This document shows positions 16,749 through 25,260 of a stretch of DNA of 64,000 bases, in pieces. The translations under genes and the position numbers were made by a program. The notes under the pieces were generated by a model. It was given only the letters and a program-made list of their open reading frames with translations. It did no database searches and was not told the DNA's origin. Position 1 is the stretch's first letter, and each line of letters begins with the position of its first letter. Location: NCBI GenBank assembly GCA_963700185.1, contig CAVOWP010000031.1, forward strand, positions 460,650 to 524,649, read 5' to 3'. The DNA comes from AP-15 sp963700185 (GTDB taxonomy: Bacteria; Pseudomonadota; Alphaproteobacteria; ATCC43930; CGMCC-115725).

Positions 16749-18752
16749 TCACAGAGTTGCCGGATCGATGATGATTGGCTGTCGGCCGGTGAGCTTGCGG
16801 ACGTGCTCGACCATGTCGTGCGTTCCGCCCGGGCCATCGCCCGACTCGCTATTCCACAGTGTGATGCAGGAAGCGCTGTGCAGTCCTTGCGACAGCGCCG
16901 AGTAGAGCATCCAACGGTTGCAGCGGTCGTGGACGTTAACGCCGGCGGGTGTGGGCCCGAGCTCTTCAGGCATGACGAGAACGGTGCTGCCGGGGTTCTC
17001 CGTCACCTGCGCGAAGCTGCGCTCCCAGCGGCGGTCCGGGTCGGCAAAAGTCACCGACTCGGCGAGGAACTCGTTTTCGGCGCGAGCAAGATGCAGCTCG
17101 ATCCGCATGCCACGATCGAGGCATGCTTCGGCAAACAGCAGGTCGCCGCCGGAGGCGGCGCCGCAAAGACCGAGATCGCCGGCGCCAGCCCCGATCTCGT
17201 CGAGCGCAGCGCGGATACGTGCCGCGGCTGCCTCGATCTTTGAGGGTGGAAAGCGCGGCGGCTTGGCCTTGCCTTCACCGCGATCTGCCGGATTATCGAT
17301 CATGTGACCGCTGAACACTACGACGCGGTCCGGCTCCAAGCGCTGTTCTGGACGGCTGCCGAGCAGAGCGCGCAGCTGCTGCTCGGCGCGGTTGATCACG
17401 GCGGCGGCTTCGGCGACGATCTCGCTTTGAAATTTTAGCTCGCCGAGGAAATCGAGCTGCTGGCTGGAGGAGTTGAGCGCGAACCAGTCGCGGTTGGCGA
17501 CCGCCAGCGCCGCCGCCTCGGAGTAGTCGTCGATTGCGTCGTCCTTCCGATCCTCGATCAAGGCGAGCTCCGCTCGGGTGGCGAGCGACCAATAGTCCTT
17601 ATTGCGCTCGGCCGCGGCGGCAGCAGTCCAGCCGACACCGGCGGCAATCAGGTCGAGCGGAAGCCTGCTGTGCCGGCCGGTGACGTGCTCCCAAAGCCTC
17701 CCTAAGGTCAGCGCATTGATGCCCGGATAGTAATCGCCGGGAGCGGCACGAAACGCCTCGATATAGGCGGAGGCGGCGCTTTGTAATGTAGCCGCCGTGT
17801 CACGCGCCGCGGCGACGGGGTCAATCTTGCGCTGGGGATGCGCGTTCCAAATCTGGGTCCACTCATCCTTCCAAGTGCGTGCGAGGAGACCCAAGGTCTC
17901 GCCGTCTTTGCGTTCGTCGGCCAGACAGCGAAGGCCTTCGCGAGCCTCGGCATAGCGCTCGGCGCGGCCCAACGCGATGCCTTCGAGTTCCCGCGCTTCG
18001 ACATCGTCAGGCTCGAGTTGGCGCGCGCGTTCGAGGATATTCAGCGCGTAGCGCGGGCGGTTCAGCCGGACAAGCGCGCGCGCCGCGGTGCGCAACGCCT
18101 CGAATTCGAGCACGCTGTTTGGCGTCTCCTCGGCGAGCACGAGAATGTCGCCGGGCCGCTGCTTGCGCCGCGCCACCTCGACGTGACTCTGCCACGCCTC
18201 GAGGGCCTGCCAGAACTGGTTGATGTCCCCGACTTTGAGGGTCTTCCAGTCCGGCTCACTGAGGTTGGGGAGCTGTTGGTAGACCGGGCTCGCCCGCCGG
18301 CCGCGCCAGGCGCCAAGGGTCGCTTCGATTGCTTCCTCGAGAGCAGTGCGCTCCGCTTCGACGAGGTCCGGATCGAGCCGCCCGTCCTTGAGCGTATACC
18401 GCTGCATGCGCTGCCCTGCGATGTCAAACGGCAGCCGGTCGCGGCGCGCATAGGTGAGGACCGCGCCGCTCGCGCGCAACGCGTGCCGTACGCCGATTTC
18501 GTACCAGACATTGGGATTGTCCAACGTCAAGTCGGCGACGACAAACTCGGCCAGGAGCAGATCCTGGAACATGTCGAGGTGGATCGAGCCGCCGCGGCGA
18601 TCGGCGTCCGCGCGGTGCGGCATCAAACCCGCCGCTGCGATCGCCGGCGCAAAGAGGTCCCGGTAAACGGCGTCGAAGTCAATCGCGGTCCCGTCCGGCG
18701 CTGTCTTCCGGCCAAACGGCATGATGACGAAAGCGCGGCGAGTGGATGTCAT
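16749..18752 (-). CDS. VIMPFG-type (deoxyribosyltransferase/TIR-like) + TPR + SLOG-like protein
   Basis: 667 residues behind GAGGAGA. N-terminal ~1-130: FVIMPFGRK, YRDLFAPAIAAAG and ADLTLDNPNVWYEIGVRHAL, a Rossmann-like domain related to nucleoside 2-deoxyribosyltransferase/TIR folds. Middle ~140-470: helical TPR-like region of the kind annotated as TRAFs-binding (DUF4071). C-terminal ~475-667: VVVFSGHMID, GLCGAASGGDLLFAEACLDRG and LVMPEELGP, a SLOG-like nucleotide-binding fold. SLOG domains sense or process nucleotide-derived ligands in conflict systems. The gene is on the same strand as TIR-SUMF1 and beyond the SLATT effector. Inference: sensor/regulator of the cluster. Full length, no damage. 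Confidence 0.8.
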   Translation of the reverse strand: MTSTRRAFVIMPFGRKTAPDGTAIDFDAVYRDLFAPAIAAAGLMPHRADADRRGGSIHLDMFQDLLLAEFVVADLTLDNPNVWYEIGVRHALRASGAVLTYARRDRLPFDIAGQRMQRYTLKDGRLDPDLVEAERTALEEAIEATLGAWRGRRASPVYQQLPNLSEPDWKTLKVGDINQFWQALEAWQSHVEVARRKQRPGDILVLAEETPNSVLEFEALRTAARALVRLNRPRYALNILERARQLEPDDVEARELEGIALGRAERYAEAREGLRCLADERKDGETLGLLARTWKDEWTQIWNAHPQRKIDPVAAARDTAATLQSAASAYIEAFRAAPGDYYPGINALTLGRLWEHVTGRHSRLPLDLIAAGVGWTAAAAAERNKDYWSLATRAELALIEDRKDDAIDDYSEAAALAVANRDWFALNSSSQQLDFLGELKFQSEIVAEAAAVINRAEQQLRALLGSRPEQRLEPDRVVVFSGHMIDNPADRGEGKAKPPRFPPSKIEAAAARIRAALDEIGAGAGDLGLCGAASGGDLLFAEACLDRGMRIELHLARAENEFLAESVTFADPDRRWERSFAQVTENPGSTVLVMPEELGPTPAGVNVHDRCNRWMLYSALSQGLHSASCITLWNSESGDGPGGTHDMVEHVRKLTGRQPIIIDPATL

Positions 18753-19024
18753 CGGCTTGTCTCCTCTGGACCCCTAATGCGAGAACCGAGGCATCCGCGT
18801 TATATGATCTTGGCCCAGCGGCCCTCAGATAACTAATTGGGAAAGCTTGGCTGCCCTTCCTAGACACCTATCGAACCATGTGCCTCGCTCCACCTCCGGA
18901 GTTTCAGCGGCTGCTCCAGCAAGCCCAGGGCCTTGCCATCGCGGCATAGGACGGCGCAGGCTTGGCGAAATGCGCGGAGATCCGTCCATCGCCGCGCGCC
19001 CCGCGCCAAATGGTTAAAAAGGGG
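18753..19024. other. intergenic
   Basis: Separates two divergent units (SLOG-TPR gene leftwards, XRE gene rightwards). Apart from the XRE promoter at the right end, no gene is recognised. Confidence 0.4.
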
Positions 19025-19054
19025 TTGACCTCTCCTGTGTAGTGTCATCTACAC
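19025..19054 (+). promoter_or_regulatory. XRE promoter with autoregulatory operator
   Basis: TTGACC (-35) at 19025-19030 is followed 17 bases later by TCTACA (-10) at 19048-19053. A perfect inverted repeat GTGTAG-6-CTACAC (19037-19042, 19049-19054) covers the spacer and the -10 box. Such placement suits binding by the dimeric XRE repressor encoded 20 bases downstream. Inferred from sequence only. Confidence 0.5.
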
Positions 19055-19073
19055 GGGGCACGGAGCAGAGATC

Positions 19074-19556
19074 ATGAGCATGAAGGAGACGTTCGGCGCG
19101 TTCACCCGCCGGGAGCGAGAAGCCAAGCAGATCGGGTTACGCAAGATGGCGAAGATGATCGACGTGAGCCCCACCTACCTTTCGAAGATCGAGCGGGACG
19201 AGTTCCCGCCACCTGCCGAGGACAAGGTTAGAGCCATCGCCGAGATCATCGGGTGCAATCAGGACCATCTCCTGGCACGGGCGAATCGGGTGGCTTCCGA
19301 TATCGTGGAGGTCATCAAGAGCTGCCCGGTGGAAATATCAGCGCTCCTGAGAGACATTAACGGGCTGCCGATAAAGAACAGGTCCGAGGCGATTGTGACA
19401 ATGCGAGCGTTCGTGTCCTTTACGGTGGGTGCACCTCTGGACGAAGAGCAGGCAAAAAAGTGCGTGGAGTTCATTATGCACGAATTGCGTCGTGAGCGAG
19501 ATAAGCAATCAGACCAAGGCGAGCTGCTATCGGTCCATCGCGGACCGCGATATTGA
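19074..19556 (+). CDS. XRE-family transcriptional regulator
   Basis: 160 residues. The N-terminal ~70 residues form a lambda-repressor-type HTH: REREAKQIGLRKMAKMIDVS, PTYLSKIERDEFPPPAEDKV and IAEIIGCNQDHLLARA. The C-terminal ~90 residues are helical with no recognised ligand domain. It probably represses its own promoter through the inverted repeat upstream and may control the replication genes that follow on the same strand. It begins the element-like block that runs to about 26.8 kb. Confidence 0.85.
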   Translation: MSMKETFGAFTRREREAKQIGLRKMAKMIDVSPTYLSKIERDEFPPPAEDKVRAIAEIIGCNQDHLLARANRVASDIVEVIKSCPVEISALLRDINGLPIKNRSEAIVTMRAFVSFTVGAPLDEEQAKKCVEFIMHELRRERDKQSDQGELLSVHRGPRY

Positions 19557-19637
19557 CTATAGTAGTTCCGCTTCCGTCTAGCGCACGTCAGAACTGGTTG
19601 CCAATTTCGGCTGTAATTTTTTGGGGGTTTGTGTGGA

Positions 19638-19853
19638 ATGTTAACTAAACATGACAATGTCTCGCCTGCTGGCGGACCTCAATTCCTGGAGGCGCTGGAG
19701 CGCATCGGTCAGATCGTCCTGGACGGGCTGCGTCACGGTCATTTCAGATGCGTGATCTCCAGCGAGATCGGAAAGGGGAACCGACGCGAACTCCTCATCG
19801 AGGCCGGTAAGTCCCACAAGCTCACGATACCGGAAAGCGAACTGCCCGGCTAA
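19638..19853 (+). CDS. small hypothetical protein of the mobile block
   Basis: 71 residues from ATG 19638 (a TTG at 19629 is also possible). Reads as a compact alpha/beta protein: FLEALERIGQIVLDGLRHGH, then RCVISSEIGKGNRRELLIEA and KSHKLTIPESELPG. No known domain. It reminds me of small proteins found next to plasmid or integrative-element genes. It lies between the XRE regulator and the SpoVG-like gene. Confidence 0.5.
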   Translation: MLTKHDNVSPAGGPQFLEALERIGQIVLDGLRHGHFRCVISSEIGKGNRRELLIEAGKSHKLTIPESELPG

Positions 19854-20230
19854 CTCGGCACAAAACGGCGATCCCTGTGATGGGGACACCGACATTCAGC
19901 TCTTAATAGGTTAGGCGTCATCGGTGTGACTCCGAGACCGCCGCTAGAGGCACGGATCGGCGGAGCCCGGCCGTGGGGTCTCAAGTGACACCATCAAACG
20001 ATAGTTTAATCCATCGAACCCGACAAGTCTGGCAGCCGCGGGTCGGCCGGGATTTAAGCGGCGAGGACGCCCGGCAAATCGCTGAGAACGCCATTGGGTT
20101 CTTCGCAATTCTGGCCGAGTGGTCGCGTCTGGACGACCACCACCACCGAAATGCGGCCATGCCAGCAGCCCAGCGTGACTTAAAATCGCACACCCTCCGC
20201 TCAAAACGACTCGGGTAAGGGGACCATACC
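19854..20230. other. intergenic
   Basis: 377 bases with no supported gene. Sequence around 19925-19985 is GC-rich with several short inverted stretches but no T-run. Confidence 0.35.
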
Positions 20231-20584
20231 GTGACAGCAGATACCGAGGTCAACGGCGGGCCGCGGCGCCGGATGAAACTTGTGGCGTGGAGGGCAGTGA
20301 AGACAGGCAGCTTACGGGGCTTCGCCACGGTCGAGCTGCCGATCGGGCTGCGGCTGATTGACTGTCCGGTTTTCGTCGGCTCGAACGGACCATGGGCGAG
20401 CCCGCCGTCAAAGCCAGTGCTCGACCGCGACGGCAAACAAGTCAAGCTGGATGGGAAGCGGCAGTACACAGCCATCATGGAATGGCGTGACCGAGGTCTG
20501 GCGGATCGGTTCAGCGAGGCTCTCATCGGATTGGTTCGGCAGACTGACCCTGGTGCGCTCGATCCCGATGGTGAACCGCAATGA
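20231..20584 (+). CDS. SpoVG-like putative DNA-binding protein
   Basis: 117 residues behind AAGGGGACC. The order MKLVAWRAVKTGSLRGFATV, ELPIGLRLIDCPVFVGSNGP and WASPPSKPVL follows the SpoVG layout: a first strand, a conserved amphipathic strand, then NG..PSKP. SpoVG proteins bind single- or double-stranded nucleic acid. The assignment is by pattern, not by search. Its stop overlaps the Toprim start (ATGA at 20581), which indicates translational coupling and a joint role in element replication or regulation. Confidence 0.6.
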   Translation: MTADTEVNGGPRRRMKLVAWRAVKTGSLRGFATVELPIGLRLIDCPVFVGSNGPWASPPSKPVLDRDGKQVKLDGKRQYTAIMEWRDRGLADRFSEALIGLVRQTDPGALDPDGEPQ

Positions 20585-20976
20585 GAAGAATCATCGAGCC
20601 CGCCAAGCGCTCGCGCGGGCCGGTTGGCGGTGGCGCCGTCCGGCTTGCACCCGCCGCCGAGACGCTGATGGTCGGCGAGGGGCTCGAAACATGCCTCGCC
20701 GCAATGCAGGCGACCGGCATGCCTGCTTGGGCGGCGCTCTCGACTTCGGGGCTGATGGCGCTGCTGCTGCCGGCCGTCGTCCACGAGATCATCATTCTGG
20801 CGGACCACGATAGCAACGGCGCTGGCGCGCGCGCGGCAAGGATAGCGGCCGAGCGTTGGCTCGCCGAAGGCCGCCAGGTGCGGATCGCCATGCCGCCGGT
20901 GCCCGAGACCGACTTCGCTGACTTGCTCGTGAGCCGCGGCGTAACCCCGAACTTGGGAATGTCCCATGTCGCCTGA
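20581..20976 (+). CDS. Toprim domain protein (primase catalytic part)
   Basis: 131 residues. Toprim core: VGEGLETCLAAMQATG (catalytic Glu), then IIILADHDSNGAGARAARIA (metal-binding DxD). The end, VRIAMPPVPETDFADLL, matches the C-terminus of DUF7146-type primases. Usual relatives are ~300 residues with a zinc-finger N-terminus that is absent here, so this is either a truncated primase brought under the SpoVG gene by deletion or a stand-alone Toprim. It overlaps both neighbours (ATGA at 20581; 11 bases with the next gene). Confidence 0.75.
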   Translation: MRRIIEPAKRSRGPVGGGAVRLAPAAETLMVGEGLETCLAAMQATGMPAWAALSTSGLMALLLPAVVHEIIILADHDSNGAGARAARIAAERWLAEGRQVRIAMPPVPETDFADLLVSRGVTPNLGMSHVA

Positions 20977-22582
20977 TGACGGCATGCCACCGGAGGATGG
21001 GGCTGAGGAGATTCGCAAGGCAGTCGATGATGCCAAGGTCGTCTCGCTTGAGCAGCTGCGCCAAGCAAAGCGCGAGCACACGCTGACGAGAGACGGTGGC
21101 GATATCGTAAGCCCACCTCAGCAGCCCGACAAAAGCGAGCGAGGTCCGAAACAGGCCGATAGGCTGATCGAACTCGCCAATGCCGCCGAACTGTTTCACA
21201 CGGCGGATGGCAGCGGGTTTGCCGACCTTGACGTCAAGGCCCACCGCGAGACCTGGCCTATTCGCGGTAAGGGGTTTCGACGGTGGCTCGCGCGCCGCTT
21301 CTACGAGGTGACCGGTGGTGCGCCCAACTCAGAGGCTATGCAATCGGCACTCAACGTCATCGAGGCCAAAGCACATTTGGATGCGCCCGAGCGTGATGTG
21401 TTCATACGTGTTGGGACCGTGGACGGTCGACTTTATCTCGATCTCGCCGACGAGACCTGGCGGGCAGTCGAAATCGACGCCACGGGCTGGCGGGTAATCA
21501 ATAATCCGCCGGTGCGGTTCCGCCGCGCTGCAGGGATGCAGCCTTTGCCTATGCCTGTACCGGGCGGCTCGATCGAGACGCTGCGGCTATTCTTGAATTT
21601 GCGTTCCGACGCCGATTTCGTGCTCGCGGTTGCCTGGTTGATCGCCGCGTTCCGCAATCGCGGTCCTTATCCGGTGCTGTCGCTGTCGGGTGAACATGGC
21701 TCGGCCAAATCCACATCCGCGAAGGTGTTGCGCGGGTTGATCGATCCGAACACCGCGCCTTTGCGCGCCCTACCGCGCGAGGAGAGGGACTTATTCATCG
21801 CGGCAAGCAATGGGTTTGTACTCGCGTTCGACAACTTGTCGGCCTTGATGGCATGGATTTCCGACACGCTCTGCCGGCTGGCCACGGGCGGCGGCTTCGC
21901 CGTGCGGCAGCTCTACACTGATCAGGACGAGGTGCTGTTCGAGGCCGCCCGTCCCGTGATCCTGAACGGCATCGAAGAAATCGTGACGCGCCCCGATCTT
22001 GCCGACCGAGCGATATTCCTAACCCTGGAACCAATTCCCGAGGAGCGACGGCGGGCCGAGGCGGAATTCTGGGCGGAATTCGAAGCCGAGCGCCCGCGTA
22101 TGCTCGGTGCGCTGCTCAACGTCGTCGCGACTGGTTTGAAGCGCTTGCCCGAGACCCGTCTGGAAAAACTGCCGCGTATGGCGGACTTCGCTCTGTGGGT
22201 AACTGCCTGCGAGACGGCGCTGTGGGCTGCTGGCACCTTCTCGTCCGCGTATTGCGGCAACCGCGAGGAGGTCATCGACAATGTCATTGAGGCAGACCTC
22301 GTAGCGACCGCAGTCCGCTCGTTTATAACGACGAAATCGCAATGGGAAGGGACCGCGACTGCGCTTCTTGCAGCGCTCGGCCAAATCGCCGGCGAAATCG
22401 CCACCCAATCCAAGGACTGGCCGAAATCCGCACGCGGACTTGTATGGGGCTTTTCCTGTCAAGCGGTTGTTTTGGGTTGTGCTGAAGTTTTTTGTTCGGA
22501 GCGGGAAAGGCCGTTTTTCGTCCCGTCGCCTGCAATCAGGTTCCCGGAGCGCGCGGAAGGGGTCAAGGGACCGAAACGCTAG
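20966..22582 (+). pseudogene. element primase-helicase (ATPase), interrupted by IS
   Basis: 538 residues as an open frame, but genuine only to about SARGL (position 22442). Middle domain: DVFIRVGTVDGRLYLDLADE and GWRVINNPPVRFRR. Then an AAA/SF3-like ATPase with Walker A GEHGSAKST, Walker B FVLAFDN, and TDLADRAIFLTLEPIPEERR-type sensor region. Such proteins unwind DNA for mobile-element replication. The last ~45 residues (GLVWGFSCQ onward) come from the inserted IS1111-like element; the true C-terminus is found beyond it at 24251-24595. The ATPase motifs remain intact, so the truncated product might fold, but it lacks its last ~115 residues. Confidence 0.8.
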
Positions 22583-22641
22583 CGGAGCTTTGGCGGCTTG
22601 CCGCCTTAGCGAGGCTTGTGTTTCGCAGCGCCTTGACCCCT
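22558..22641. ncRNA. long imperfect palindrome; candidate structured RNA
   Basis: Nested inverted repeats: AGGGGTCAAGG (22558-22568) with CCTTGACCCCT (22631-22641), CGAAAC (22572-22577) with GTTTCG (22620-22625), and the apex GGCGGC-TT-GCCGCC (22592-22605). It lies inside the IS, ~340 bases after the transposase stop. That is the region where IS1111-type elements encode the RNA that guides target choice. It could equally be a generic intergenic palindrome carried along. Confidence 0.4.
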
Positions 22642-22984
22642 GAGCACGCGGAGGGACGATGGACAGGAGATGGGCCTTTCTTCGAACCTCCCACGTCTGA
22701 TGGCGCCGGTTATAAGTCTGCGTGATGATCCGAGGGGAGCTCGCCATTGGGGCGCATCTCTCTTCGCGCCGCAAACTTGTATGCGGTCGGTCCGCTTGGA
22801 TCCTGACCATGATGCAGTCATGCGCATCGGCGGCAAAGCTCCGGGGCGGCGGGCCCATTCTCTCCGTCGGCATCGATGCCATGTCTGCGACCGGTTCCCG
22901 CCACCTCGGATCGTCAATCAGCAGTCGGCGCTCAACGCCAGCGCAGACGCCAAATAGGTAACAAGATGATCGTCCCGGAGCATT

Positions 22985-24184
22985 TCAGGCTGCCGAACGC
23001 AAAATGACACCCTCCAATGTCTCGCCAGTCGTGACGAAGCGCCAGAGTGCGATGAGCAGCTTGCGTGCCAGCGCGACAATCATCGTCTTGCGCGTGCCAG
23101 CACGGCTATCGGCAGTGCGGGCCTGGTACCACCGGGCCAGTGCGCTCTCCTTCTGAAACCGCAGAAAGCGCCAGGCGAGTTGGACCATGCCGCGGCGGAC
23201 CCGCGCGTTGCCGGCTCTGGCGAGCCCTTGTTCCCGCCGCTTCGCGCCGCTCTCGTCCGGCGAGCCTGTCAGGCCGGCCCCCGGGTCCGGCCCTTGGCCG
23301 GCCCGAGGACAGGCTCCGCGCGCCACTGCTTTGCGGTCACGCATTGGCCGCGAGAGTACCTCATTGACCAGCATGTCCGCGGTTTCAATGCCGACGCCGA
23401 CGACCCGAGCCAGGTGCCGTACCATGGCGTGTGGCCCGGTCTCGGGCTCCTGCTCCAATCGTGTCTGACGAGCCTCCTCGATCTCCTTGATCTGGCTGAT
23501 GACGAAGCCCAGCCGCGCTATATCGCGCTGCAACTCGGCCGAGACATTCGGCGGCAGCGCCGAGCCCTCCGGTGTGTGTAGTGTTGCAAGACGCTCCGCC
23601 GCCTTGCGCAGGGTTGGTTTGAAGTTGCGAATGCCCAGCCGGGCGAGGGTCCCCTTCATTCGGTTGACGATGCGCGTGCGTTCCCCGACTAGGCACTCGC
23701 GCTCCCGATTAGGCCGCTTGGCGTCCTCCTCGGCGATCGTTGGGATGCGCGCCATGGTGCAGTGGCCCCGTTCCCCACGCAGCCACCCCAAGAACCCCCG
23801 CTTCAGCAACTCGGTGTCGAGCCGGTCGGTCTTGGCCCGGCGATGTTCCCGCGATACGGCGACACTCGAGGGATGGATCACATGCGCCTCCACTCCACGC
23901 GCCCTCAGCCAGCGCGCCAACCAGAAGCCATCGCGCCCGGCTTCGAAGGCCAGCGCAATCCGCGTGATCTTGCGGCCGGCCTTGACCGCCTCGTCGCGCC
24001 AGCGATGCAGCAGGTCAAGCAGCCTTTCTGCATTCGGCTCCAGCTTCTTCCGAGGTTGGCGCTCAATGCCGGGAAGCATACCGGCAACCAGCCAACTCGA
24101 CTGGCTCATCTCGACGACGGCAATGATCGTGCTATCTTGGTCCAAGGCGACGAGGGACCTGCTCAAGTCGTTCGGCTGGGGCAT
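22985..24184 (-). CDS. IS110-family (IS1111-type) transposase
   Basis: 399 residues. RuvC-like DEDD N-terminal domain: VALDQDSTIIAVVEMS, ALAFEAGRDGFWLARWLRAR and EHRRAKTDRLDTELL. C-terminal Transposase_20 domain: VVGVGIETADMLVNEV, AGLTGSPDESGAKRREQGLA and GNARVRRGMVQLAWRFL, including the serine region. An insertion of about 13 residues (ACPRAGQGPDPG) separates DRKAVARG from AGLTGSPDESG, at DNA with repeated CCGGCC steps. It may affect activity. The enzyme inserts circular double-stranded copies using a guide RNA, without DDE chemistry. Confidence 0.9.
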   Translation of the reverse strand: MPQPNDLSRSLVALDQDSTIIAVVEMSQSSWLVAGMLPGIERQPRKKLEPNAERLLDLLHRWRDEAVKAGRKITRIALAFEAGRDGFWLARWLRARGVEAHVIHPSSVAVSREHRRAKTDRLDTELLKRGFLGWLRGERGHCTMARIPTIAEEDAKRPNRERECLVGERTRIVNRMKGTLARLGIRNFKPTLRKAAERLATLHTPEGSALPPNVSAELQRDIARLGFVISQIKEIEEARQTRLEQEPETGPHAMVRHLARVVGVGIETADMLVNEVLSRPMRDRKAVARGACPRAGQGPDPGAGLTGSPDESGAKRREQGLARAGNARVRRGMVQLAWRFLRFQKESALARWYQARTADSRAGTRKTMIVALARKLLIALWRFVTTGETLEGVILRSAA

Positions 24185-24250
24185 CAGGGCACTCCATCAG
24201 TTAGATGCAGCGACGATGGTGCCATTTCCTCGCCGCCTGCCCCATACCAT

Positions 24251-24595
24251 CTCTCCGACCGGTTGCGTCGGGCTGTGACGTTCCTTCGGCACACCGGGAT
24301 CGAAATTACGCGCAGCCGCGAGGGCCACAGGCGTAGTCGGACGATCATAATCTGCAAGGCAGACAATCCGGCCGCACGACCGTCCGCATCGCCTGCGGAT
24401 AGCGAGAACCGACCGCCAGCCGCCAATCCGGCGCAGACGGAAGCGATGCAAGCGGACGCAAACACGATCCGTGCGGACGATGACACCTCGGCAACGGTCC
24501 GCTCGAAACCATTGGAAATCTGCCCTGCAGACGATGCGGACGGTCGGGACGCAGAATCTCCTCCTGTTTCTGCCGGCTGGCGGGTGGATCTATGA
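24251..24595 (+). pseudogene. displaced C-terminus of the primase-helicase
   Basis: In the frame beginning CTC at 24251: LSDRLRRAVTFLRHTGIEIT, then SREGHRRSRTIIICKADN. This is the winged-helix-like end that follows DWPKSARGL in intact relatives. A disordered acidic tail follows and ends SAGWRVDL. Its TGA overlaps the next start (ATGA at 24592), which preserves the original operon junction and shows these bases once belonged to the gene beginning at 20966. Confidence 0.7.
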
Positions 24596-25134
24596 CGACA
24601 GCCCTGGAGGTGGTGCTTGCTGCAACTGCCGCCGGTGCGACGCTGGCTGTTAACGGCGACAGACTGAGTGTCACCGCGCCGTGCCCATTACCTGCTGAAC
24701 TCGTTGACGAGCTTCGGCGCTCGAAGACCGACATCCTTCGCCTGCTCTCGACAGACCGAGTTGACGATGATCAGCAGGTGCCTGCGGATGATACGGAATG
24801 GTGGCTCGACCTGTTCAATGAGCGAGCCGTTCATCGCGAGTTTGACGGCGGCTATTCAAGGGCAGAGGCGGAGCGGCTCGCCTTTGGCGAAATGCTTCTC
24901 GAATGGCACCGTCGGTATGGCGCCCGCCCAGATCCGCATCGGTGTGCTGGCTGCGATGACGAACTGCCGAGCAAGGGCGACCTCACCCTGTGTGACGGCG
25001 CCGTCGTGCATTTCGATGCCGTCCGCGGCGTCGATTGCATCATCAGCTACGGACAGAAATGGCGCGGAGCTGCGGTCGCCGCGCTGAACGCGATCGGGAT
25101 CTGTCCGCCGAAAAGTTTCGACCCGCTGCTGTAA
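24592..25134 (+). CDS. TubC_N-like protein of the mobile block
   Basis: 180 residues. The N-terminus (ALEVVLAATAAGATLAVNGD, RLSVTAPCPLPAELVDEL, KTDILRLL) has the helix-strand layout of the TubC N-terminal docking domain often seen beside plasmid primases. The C-terminal half holds a CxxC-type site (HRCAGCDDELP) and GAVVHFDAVRGVDC, perhaps a small zinc module. Function unknown. It was translationally coupled to the primase-helicase before the IS insertion. Confidence 0.6.
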   Translation: MTTALEVVLAATAAGATLAVNGDRLSVTAPCPLPAELVDELRRSKTDILRLLSTDRVDDDQQVPADDTEWWLDLFNERAVHREFDGGYSRAEAERLAFGEMLLEWHRRYGARPDPHRCAGCDDELPSKGDLTLCDGAVVHFDAVRGVDCIISYGQKWRGAAVAALNAIGICPPKSFDPLL

Positions 25135-25260
25135 CGCCAACCCATTTCTCCTGTCGCACTGACGGTCTATGCCGCTGCTCCCCCCGCCTGGAACAGCTCT
25201 ATGCAATGCCGATGATGCGCACGCCGCGCGGCACTAGCTCTTGAAAGGCACTTCATCACC

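Larger units (their letters stand above)
22442..24250 (-). mobile_element. IS110-family element, IS1111 type
   Basis: The insertion is bounded by GTATGGGGC (22442-22450) and its exact complement GCCCCATAC (24239-24247). Such subterminal inverted repeats are a trait of the IS1111 group. The primase-helicase reading frame stops making sense on the left edge and resumes at CTCTCCGACCGG (24251) on the right. The element is ~1.8 kb, with ~55 bases upstream of the transposase gene and ~535 bases downstream. That asymmetry fits IS1111 elements, whose guide RNA lies after the transposase gene. Confidence 0.7.

Noticed and set aside
17838..18836. 332-codon plus-strand frame
   Set aside because: Antisense to the TPR-SLOG gene; composition is that of a complementary strand.
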